Assembly: GCA_002479245.1 (NCBI GenBank)
Contig: DLMG01000180.1
Span: forward strand, 18,625 to 24,509
Origin: Verrucomicrobia subdivision 3 bacterium UBA7542
Lineage (GTDB): Bacteria > Verrucomicrobiota > Verrucomicrobiia > Limisphaerales > UBA11358
Length of the DNA stretch: 5,885 nt
Direction: 5' to 3'
Shown: positions 1 to 4,113 of the stretch, in pieces
Layout: every line of letters begins with the position of its first letter
How positions within the stretch are numbered: the stretch's first letter is position 1
The notes under the pieces: generated by a model
The model's database searches: none
Told to the model about the DNA's origin: nothing
Seen by the model: only the letters and a program-made list of their open reading frames with translations
Translations under genes and position numbers: made by a program

Positions 1-293
1 TCGCGGTCGCGCTCGGCATTGGCATGGTTGGCTACCGCGCGTTTGAGTCAATGTCGTGGGTGGACGCCTTCGTTAATGCGGCGATGATTTTGTCCGGGAT
101 GGGGCCGGTGTCGTCGTTGCAAACCAATGGGGGGAAAATTTTCGCCGGTTGCTACGCGCTGTTCAGCGGTCTGGCGTTCATCACGAGCATTGGAATCGTT
201 TTTGCCCCCGCATTTCACCGCTTCCTCCACAAATTTCATGTGGAAGAATCAAAACGCGAGCAAGCAAAAGACAAAGACACCGGCGCATCTTGA
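1..293 (+). CDS. Two-helix ion-channel-like membrane protein, 3' part only
   Basis: The open frame enters from the left edge (first full codon at 3) and ends at TGA 291-293, leaving 96 visible residues. The order is a hydrophobic stretch (AVALGIGMVGY), a short amphipathic segment beginning MSWVDAFVNAAMIL, the turn SGMGPV, then T-x-x-GGKIFAG leading into a second hydrophobic helix (about residues 50-75), and a charged cytoplasmic-looking tail ending HRFLHKFHVEESKREQ. This is the layout of a two-TM potassium-channel pore: outer helix, pore helix starting with an aromatic residue, filter turn, inner helix. The turn does not carry the K+ filter TVGYG, so selectivity, or even conduction, is not established. 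I have a general memory of similar small bacterial membrane proteins with the same filter turn, usually annotated as hypothetical. The real start lies left of the window; the ATG at 24 is inside the first helix and is unlikely to be the start. Confidence 0.6.
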   Translation, partial: AVALGIGMVGYRAFESMSWVDAFVNAAMILSGMGPVSSLQTNGGKIFAGCYALFSGLAFITSIGIVFAPAFHRFLHKFHVEESKREQAKDKDTGAS

Positions 294-427
294 GGGCGTG
301 TTGCCCAAACCAATTTCGTGAGCTTTGGGAGTGGGGCGAGCGTCCTCGCAAACCGTCATTCTGCGGAAAACACCGGCTCGTCAGTAGCCTCGCCCCACCC
401 ATACTGGTTTGGGCAACACGCCCTTGA
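290..427. mobile_element. MITE-like 130-bp inverted-repeat element with TTGA flanking duplication
   Basis: Positions 294-312 (GGGCGTGTTGCCCAAACCA) are a perfect 19-bp inverted match to 405-423. A second internal pair, GTGGGGCGAG at 331-340, matches 389-398 in inverse orientation. The element of 130 bp (294-423) is flanked by TTGA at 290-293 and again at 424-427, which looks like a 4-bp target-site duplication. It contains no credible coding sequence. The left TTGA includes the stop codon of the upstream membrane protein, so the insertion abuts the gene without changing the protein. Once transcribed it would fold into a long hairpin and could act as a terminator or stabilise the 3' end. No transposase is present, so if mobile it is non-autonomous; an alternative is a REP/ERIC-type palindromic repeat. 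Confidence 0.6.
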
Positions 428-459
428 CACTGCCCCCAACGAGAGGCGTGATTCGGTAA

Positions 460-537
460 GGAACGCCGGATTCATCCGGCAGTACGTTACATCCGTCCCG
501 CGCTGCCGCATAAATGCGGCGTTCCGGTGGCAGTGCC
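460..537 (+). repeat. Double-hairpin dispersed repeat, copy A
   Basis: The outer arms GGAACGCCG (460-468) and CGGCGTTCC (517-525) are perfect inverted repeats. Inside, CCGGAT-TC-ATCCGG and CCGCAT-AA-ATGCGG form two alternative hairpins. A second copy in the same orientation lies at 3980-4057, with roughly 85% identity by eye, and both end in CAGTGCC. The conserved parts are the paired arms; the spacer between the two inner hairpins differs, as expected for a structure-selected or mobile palindromic repeat. I associate this repeat type with Verrucomicrobia genomes, from memory only. It lies about 75 bp upstream of the aldo/keto reductase start. Together with the MITE-like element it fills most of the gap 294-612. 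Confidence 0.75.
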
Positions 538-567
538 AAGATGCCCCCAAAATACTCTGGTTTAGAG

Positions 568-595
568 TTGAGCTTCACGCGCACGCCGGTATTCT
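568..595 (+). promoter_or_regulatory. Candidate sigma70-type promoter of the aldo/keto reductase
   Basis: TTGAGC (568-573) and TATTCT (590-595) are separated by 16 bp and lie just upstream of the ATG at 613. A transcript would start near 602, giving a leader of about 11 nt. No clear Shine-Dalgarno lies before the ATG (GAGAAAACGCC). A similar box pair, TTGCGC-N16-TATTCT, precedes dapF. This is motif reading only; such matches occur by chance. Confidence 0.35.
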
Positions 596-612
596 CCGTT
601 CGAGAAAACGCC

Positions 613-1605
613 ATGAAATATTCGCCATCGGATTCCCGTTACCAAGGCATGCGTTACAATCGCAGCGGCCGCAGTGGTCTCAAGCTTCCCGCCATTTCGC
701 TCGGGCTGTGGCATAACTTTGGCGGCGTGGACGTCTTTGAAAACGGCCGGATGATGGTGCGCCGCGCGTTCGATTTGGGCATCACGCATTTCGACCTGGC
801 CAACAACTATGGACCGCCGCCCGGTTCGGCGGAGGAACATTTTGGGCGCATTTTCGGCACCGATTTGAAACCCTACCGCGACGAACTGATCATCTCCACG
901 AAGGCGGGTTATTTGATGTGGCCGGGACCTTACGGCGAATGGGGTTCGCGCAAATATCTCGTCGCCAGCCTCGACCAGAGCTTGAAACGCCTGAAACTGG
1001 ATTACGTGGACATTTTTTATTCCCATCGGCCCGACCCCGACACCCCCTTGGAGGAAACGATGGGCGCGCTGGATTTCATCGTGCGCAGCGGACGGGCGTT
1101 ATACGCGGGCATTTCCAATTATCAGCCGGAGCCGGCCCGCCAGGCTGCGCAAATTCTTCGCGCGCTCGGCACGCCGTGCCTCATTCACCAGGCGTCCTAC
1201 AGCATGTTCAACCGCTGGATTGAAGGCGGCCTGCTGGAGACGCTCGCGCAGGAAGGCCTCGGCTGCATTGCGTTCTCGCCGCTGGCGCAAGGATTGCTAA
1301 CGGACAAATACCTTCAAGGTATTCCCAAAGGCTCGCGCGCTTCCAAACCCCACGGTTTTCTGCGGCCGGAACAGGTCACCCCCGACAAAGTCGCCAAGGC
1401 AAAACGGCTGGACAAACTGGCCAGGGCGCGCGGCCAGACTCTCGCCCAAATGGCGCTGGTCTGGGTGCTGCGCCATCCGGGAATGACCTCCGCACTGGTT
1501 GGCGCCAGCCGCGTCGCACAAATTGAAGACGCCGTCGGCGCATTGAACAATCTGACTCTTGGCGCCGATGAACTTCGGGAAATCGAGGCCATCCTGAAAA
1601 ACTAA
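613..1605 (+). CDS. yghZ: Aldo/keto reductase, YghZ / L-glyceraldehyde-3-phosphate reductase type
   Basis: A 330-residue NADPH-dependent TIM-barrel aldo/keto reductase; full length, since the family is about 330-350 residues. The catalytic tetrad is visible: Asp61 and Tyr66 in DLANNYGPPPGS, Lys97 in IISTKAGY, His138 in FYSHR. The C-terminal cofactor motif LVGASR is at 295-300. Segments such as GLKLPAISLGLWHNFG (residues 22-37) and WPGPYG (103-108) match E. coli YghZ (Gpr) closely as I remember it. That enzyme reduces L-glyceraldehyde 3-phosphate and other aldehydes such as methylglyoxal, so a cytosolic detoxifying or metabolite-repair role is likely. Start choice: ATG 613 gives MKYSPSDSRYQGMRY, the usual family N-terminus; the frame is open back to 514, but that stretch lies in a dispersed repeat and promoter DNA. 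The gene appears to be transcribed alone. The exact substrate cannot be read from sequence. Confidence 0.93.
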   Translation: MKYSPSDSRYQGMRYNRSGRSGLKLPAISLGLWHNFGGVDVFENGRMMVRRAFDLGITHFDLANNYGPPPGSAEEHFGRIFGTDLKPYRDELIISTKAGYLMWPGPYGEWGSRKYLVASLDQSLKRLKLDYVDIFYSHRPDPDTPLEETMGALDFIVRSGRALYAGISNYQPEPARQAAQILRALGTPCLIHQASYSMFNRWIEGGLLETLAQEGLGCIAFSPLAQGLLTDKYLQGIPKGSRASKPHGFLRPEQVTPDKVAKAKRLDKLARARGQTLAQMALVWVLRHPGMTSALVGASRVAQIEDAVGALNNLTLGADELREIEAILKN

Positions 1606-1680
1606 AGTACACAGGCCGGAAGCAGGGGTGCTCTAAAGTCCGGCGCAAGTGGTTGAGCGAAGGGGTGAGAAAAGCTTTTT
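1606..1680 (+). other. Intergenic segment with weak hairpin after the reductase gene
   Basis: GCCGGA (1615-1620) can pair with TCCGGC (1639-1644) across an 18-nt loop. AAAAGCTTTT (1670-1679) is a short palindrome followed by one more T. Neither makes a convincing intrinsic terminator, because the first lacks a T tract and the second lacks a GC stem. No gene is supported between 1606 and 1907; the rest of this gap holds the CTCGTC hairpin and the dapF leader. Confidence 0.25.
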
Positions 1681-1684
1681 CGAC

Positions 1685-1761
1685 TCGTCCTCGTCGTCGT
1701 CCTCGTTCTCGTTCTCGACGATCCGCACCTGTTTCGAGGACGAGGACGAGAACGAGGACGA
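1685..1761. repeat. CTCGTC-rich low-complexity hairpin repeat
   Basis: The left half is built from TCGTC/CTCGT/TCTCG units and the right half from their complements (GAGGACGAG). Positions 1697-1717 pair with 1741-1761 over 21 bp with a single G-T wobble; the 16 bp 1697-1712/1746-1761 are perfect. The loop is 23 nt (1718-1740). The plus-strand frame through it would give an Arg/Ser/Thr-rich run with no protein character, so it is not coding. It may be a slippage-expanded palindrome or a copy of a dispersed repeat; I believe similar CTCGTC palindromes are common in Verrucomicrobia, but that is memory. It could form a cruciform or end transcription from the reductase gene. Confidence 0.7.
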
Positions 1762-1873
1762 AATCAACCGTGAAGTTTTGCTTTCGTACCCAAGACATTA
1801 CTCAGGGGACAAGCCACTTGCGCGAATGGATAGAGCAGCGCTGGGCCGAAGAGGCCTGTGCCACTATTCTGTT

Positions 1874-1901
1874 TTGCGCTTCGCGCGCGACGCGCTATTC
1901 T
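1874..1901 (+). promoter_or_regulatory. Candidate promoter immediately before dapF
   Basis: TTGCGC (1874-1879), a 16-bp spacer and TATTCT (1896-1901) would place the transcription start at or next to the A of the dapF ATG at 1908, meaning a leaderless mRNA. That fits the absence of any Shine-Dalgarno before this ATG. A second TATTCT occurs at 1865-1870 without a matching -35. Support is the motif alone and its similarity to the box pair before the reductase. Confidence 0.28.
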
Positions 1902-1907
1902 TTGCCC

Positions 1908-2768
1908 ATGCTTTGGGCCTACACCAAGTATCACGCGCTGGGCAACGACTACATTGTCATTGACCCGAAGAACCTGCCGTCGCCGCTGACAACCGCGCAG
2001 GTCAAAACGATTTGCCATCGCAATTATGGTGTCGGCTCGGACGGCATTTTGCTCGGTCCCCTGCCCTCCAAAAAAGCAAAGTTCGCGCTCCGCATCTTCA
2101 ATCCCGACGGCAGCGAGGCCGAGAAAAGCGGCAACGGCCTGCGGATTTTTTCGCGTTACCTGTGGGACAAGAAACTGGTCCGCCAGAATGAGTTTGCCCT
2201 CGAAACGCCTGGCGGCCTCGTGCAGGCCGAGGTGATGGACCGCGGCAAAACCGTGCGCGTCGAGATGGGCAAGGTCAGTTTCTGGAGCGACGAAATTCCT
2301 GTGGCCGGCCCGCGCCGCGAAGTCATCAACGAACCGATTCATCTGCGTGGACAGCAATTCACCTTTTGCGCGGCGACGATTGGCAATCCGCATTGCGTGC
2401 TGCCATTGCCGAAAATCAGCGCCGACCTCGCCCGACAAATGGGCCCGCTGCTGGAAACGCACCTGCGTTTCCCGAACCGCACCAACGTGCAATTCATGAA
2501 GGTGCTCGACCGGCGGAACATTCAAATTGAAATCTGGGAACGCGGCGCGGGTTACACGCTGGCCAGCGGCAGCAGCAGCAGCGCGGCGGCGGCGGTGGCG
2601 CACCGGCTCGGCCTGTGCGACCGCGAGCTTTCCGTCCACATGCCCGGCGGCGTCATCGCCATCGAGATTGGCGACGATTATTCCATTCGCATGACGGGCG
2701 CGGTGACAAAGGTGTCCGACGGGGTGATGGCGAAGGAAATGTTCAGCGCTTCGGTCGTGGCTGGATGA
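1908..2768 (+). CDS. dapF: Diaminopimelate epimerase (DapF) homologue with both catalytic Cys replaced by Ser
   Basis: A 286-residue protein with the complete DapF fold, two pseudo-symmetric halves; the family is about 270-290 residues. Family marks are HALGND (residues 9-14), the IFNPDGSEAE strand before residue 74, IGNPHCV (158-164), Glu211-Arg212 in ERGAG, and PGG plus MTG near the C-terminus. DapF interconverts LL- and meso-diaminopimelate with two cysteines as acid and base (Cys73 and Cys217 in H. influenzae). Here those positions are Ser74 (EKSGNG, codon AGC 2127-2129) and Ser220 (LASGSS, codon AGC 2565-2567), and the usual GTGA/GSGA after the second one is GSSSS. A normal two-thiol epimerisation is therefore doubtful; it may be a divergent subfamily with another substrate or reaction. 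The symbol is by homology only. Start: ATG 1908 gives a family-length N-terminus; the frame is open upstream to TTG 1653, but only through the CTCGTC hairpin. No operon partner is on this strand. Confidence 0.88.
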   Translation: MLWAYTKYHALGNDYIVIDPKNLPSPLTTAQVKTICHRNYGVGSDGILLGPLPSKKAKFALRIFNPDGSEAEKSGNGLRIFSRYLWDKKLVRQNEFALETPGGLVQAEVMDRGKTVRVEMGKVSFWSDEIPVAGPRREVINEPIHLRGQQFTFCAATIGNPHCVLPLPKISADLARQMGPLLETHLRFPNRTNVQFMKVLDRRNIQIEIWERGAGYTLASGSSSSAAAAVAHRLGLCDRELSVHMPGGVIAIEIGDDYSIRMTGAVTKVSDGVMAKEMFSASVVAG

Positions 2769-2792
2769 CACACGGCCTGAACTGGCGGTGGC

Positions 2793-2904
2793 TTTTGGAC
2801 TGCGCTGGCAGAGCGCAGCGGCGACAGCGCTTTTGTGGGGACAACCAAGACAACAGGCCTAATCCAAAGCGGCGTGGCGCTCCGCTTCCCGCCGCAGTCC
2901 AAAA
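2793..2904. repeat. 112-bp imperfect inverted repeat between convergent genes
   Basis: The ends TTTTGGACTGCG (2793-2804) and CGCAGTCCAAAA (2893-2904) are a perfect 12-bp inverted pair. The interior continues as an imperfect stem: AGCGCAGCGGCGACAGCGCT on the left is partly complementary to the GCGGCGTGGCGCTCCGC stretch on the right, with the tip near 2845-2865. The element starts 24 bp after the dapF stop and ends 69 bp before the end of the convergent GNAT gene, so it could serve both as a transcription barrier. I recall this type of TTTTGGACTGCG palindrome as a repeat family in Verrucomicrobia (memory only). No flanking direct repeat is obvious. Confidence 0.65.
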
Positions 2905-2906
2905 CG

Positions 2907-2948
2907 CGAAATTTCGTTCCCCGACCCTGTTCTCCACGCCACGGAGAA
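2907..2948. other. Palindrome and short hairpin downstream of the GNAT gene
   Basis: CGAAATTTCG (2907-2916) is a perfect 10-bp palindrome, and TTCTCC (2930-2935) pairs with GGAGAA (2943-2948) around a 7-nt loop. On the minus strand this hairpin lies about 25 nt past the GNAT stop, but no T tract follows, so an intrinsic terminator is not clearly supported. It may be the continuation of the neighbouring 112-bp repeat unit. Confidence 0.3.
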
Positions 2949-2973
2949 GCGATGGTATCACTTGCGCTTCCGG

Positions 2974-3492
2974 TCAGGCCATCCCAAACCATTTATCGTC
3001 CGCGAGCACCACCGAGGTTTCAATCTGACGATCGGGAATTGACCAGTACTTTTTGAGCAGCCGATCCTTTTCCGCGGGAGTCACCTTCCGAAAGCCGTGT
3101 TTCTCATAGAAGGCAACGGCCCATATTGCCGCCGCCCAGGTTCCAATCAAAATCGGCCGGGTCGTCGAGGCGCGCAGATGCTTCAACAAGTTGCCGCCGA
3201 TGCCCTGATTCCGGAAGACGGTGCGCACATAAGCGTGCCGGATGAGCGTGACATCCTGGATCGGTTGAATTCCCATCACCCCGGCCAGTTTTCCGTCCAG
3301 CTCCATTCCCCAGAAAACCACACCCCTTTCCATCTGCTCCTTCAATTCGGCAAACGACATGTAGGGTTCATGCCAGCGGTCTTGGGGAATGACACCCTGG
3401 TAGGCTTGGGCGGCATCGTTGATAATTTCCCAAATCACCCCAAACTCGTCAGAGCGACATGGGCGTAGCCTCCCATTTTTCTTTGCCGTCAC
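2974..3492 (-). CDS. GNAT-family N-acetyltransferase
   Basis: A 172-residue protein of the Gcn5-related acetyltransferase superfamily, using acetyl-CoA to acetylate an amine that cannot be named from sequence. The acetyl-CoA motif A is HAYVRTVFRNQGIGGNLL (residues 87-104), with the R/Q-x-x-G-x-G/A signature as R94-NQ-G97-I-G99-G100. The usual C-terminal FYEKHGF motif is at 128-134. N-terminal INDAAQAY, VIPQDRWHEPYM and C-terminal YWSIPDRQIETSVVLAD match a common uncharacterised bacterial GNAT group as I remember it. The start is GTG (3492-3490): an in-frame TGA lies two codons upstream and the next in-frame ATG is residue 45, inside the domain. Only 11 nt separate it from the upstream small protein, so the two are probably cotranscribed. 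It converges on dapF. Confidence 0.88.
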   Translation of the reverse strand: MTAKKNGRLRPCRSDEFGVIWEIINDAAQAYQGVIPQDRWHEPYMSFAELKEQMERGVVFWGMELDGKLAGVMGIQPIQDVTLIRHAYVRTVFRNQGIGGNLLKHLRASTTRPILIGTWAAAIWAVAFYEKHGFRKVTPAEKDRLLKKYWSIPDRQIETSVVLADDKWFGMA

Positions 3493-3503
3493 GGCTCAAC
3501 CAA

Positions 3504-3848
3504 TTACTCGACGGGCACGCCGAAGGCACTGGATGCCGATTGGACGGCATTGTTTTTTTCGGTTTGTTCCAGTTCCGCTCGTTTCCGGGCATCCTCCCTG
3601 GACTGCCGCACGGCATTCTCGGCCGCATTCAAAAGGTCGTTGACGTTTTTGGCCAGTTCCGGCGTGAAGGTGGGATGAATCACAACCAGACATCCTTCGG
3701 TCAGTTCCACCCCCACACCTTTTAACACCAGCGACTGTTGTAACAATCGCCGGATCTGTTCAAACACCGGAGCGTCAATCTGCGGTTCCGTGCGAAAAGC
3801 GACTTTGCGTTTGTCGGACAATTCCCTGTTAATGGATTTAATTTTCAT
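3504..3848 (-). CDS. Hypothetical protein, 114 residues, probable C-terminal coiled coil
   Basis: I do not recognise this protein. From ATG 3848 it reads MKIKSINRELSDKRKVAFRT, then a segment predicted helical (APVFEQIRRLLQQSLVLKG), a short hydrophobic beta-like stretch VGVELTEGCLVVIHP (residues 45-59), and a long charged helix from about 62 to 100 (ELAKNVNDLLNAAENAVRQS, then REDARKRAELEQTEKNN) that looks like a coiled coil. There is no signal peptide or membrane helix, so it is likely cytosolic. The frame stays open upstream to 4196, but that part crosses repeat copy B and the terminator and is not protein-like. ATG 3848 lacks a Shine-Dalgarno; an in-frame ATG 12 codons upstream (3884) is a possible alternative. 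Its stop is 11 nt before the GNAT start, suggesting an operon. I saw no clear promoter in 3849-3979. Confidence 0.65.
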   Translation of the reverse strand: MKIKSINRELSDKRKVAFRTEPQIDAPVFEQIRRLLQQSLVLKGVGVELTEGCLVVIHPTFTPELAKNVNDLLNAAENAVRQSREDARKRAELEQTEKNNAVQSASSAFGVPVE

Positions 3849-3979
3849 AATCGTGCGAATGCGACTTACTGGAGCAAGCATGAACCACGCCAGGTTGTTG
3901 ACGCAAGAATTAACATGAGTGTTCCCCGAAAACGGGCGCACCTTGATACTGCGAAAAGTCCAGTCACATCGTTCCGGCA

Positions 3980-4057
3980 GGAACGCCGGATTTATCCGGC
4001 AGGACGTTAAATCACGCGGGTCGCTGCCGCATGAATGCGGCGTTCCGCCGCAGTGCC
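3980..4057 (+). repeat. Double-hairpin dispersed repeat, copy B
   Basis: Same element and orientation as copy A (460-537): outer arms GGAACGCCG (3980-3988) and CGGCGTTCC (4038-4046), inner hairpins CCGGAT-TT-ATCCGG and CCGCAT-GA-ATGCGG, ending CAGTGCC at 4051-4057. The loop changes (TC to TT, AA to GA) leave all stem bases intact. An extra hairpin CGTTCC-GGCA-GGAACG (3970-3985) overlaps its left end. It sits between the hypothetical/GNAT pair and the phosphorelay cluster, in the gap 3849-4113. Confidence 0.75.
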
Positions 4058-4084
4058 CGGTTGCGCCCCCCGAAAACCAGGAAG

Positions 4085-4113
4085 TCGGGAGCCGGAAGCC
4101 GGATGACTCCCGA
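4085..4113 (-). terminator. Candidate terminator of the phosphorelay operon
   Basis: Directly after the response regulator's TGA (4116-4114), the minus strand reads TCGGGAG, a 15-nt loop that can partly self-pair (CCGG...CCGG), then CTCCCGA: a 7-bp perfect stem. Downstream comes CTTCCTGGTTTTC, a weak, interrupted T tract. Position and orientation fit an intrinsic terminator; the poor T run makes it uncertain. Confidence 0.45.

Noticed and set aside
460..537. CRISPR-like repeat
   Set aside because: Only two copies exist, 3.5 kb apart, each internally palindromic; there is no array with regular spacers.
514..612. N-terminal extension of the aldo/keto reductase back to ATG 514
   Set aside because: The added residues are encoded by repeat copy A and the promoter region, and the family N-terminus begins at ATG 613.
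318..716. 132-residue plus-strand frame across the MITE-like element and repeat A
   Set aside because: It spans two palindromic repeats and overlaps the reductase start in a different frame.
1606..1645. Intrinsic terminator of the reductase gene
   Set aside because: The GCCGGA/TCCGGC stem is only 6 bp, has an 18-nt loop, and is not followed by a T tract.
1653..1907. N-terminal extension of the DapF homologue to TTG 1653
   Set aside because: The extension translates the CTCGTC hairpin into an Arg/Ser/Thr run; DapF proteins begin a few residues before the HALGND motif, which ATG 1908 provides.
1649..1963. Ser-rich 104-residue plus-strand frame
   Set aside because: It consists of the CTCGTC hairpin read in another frame (SSSSSSFSFS) and overlaps the start of dapF.
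1764..2771. 335-residue open frame on the minus strand opposite dapF
   Set aside because: It is antisense to a clearly conserved gene, His/Arg/Ala-rich, and shows no domain; it is a shadow of GC-rich codon use.
2974..3492. TacT/AtaT-type toxin acetyltransferase
   Set aside because: The INDAAQAY and YWSIPDRQIETSVVL segments fit a common non-toxin GNAT group as I know it, and the upstream protein shows no ribbon-helix-helix antitoxin pattern.
3449..3492. ATG preceded by GGGAGG on the minus strand near the GNAT start
   Set aside because: It is out of frame with the GNAT domain and reaches a stop after three codons.
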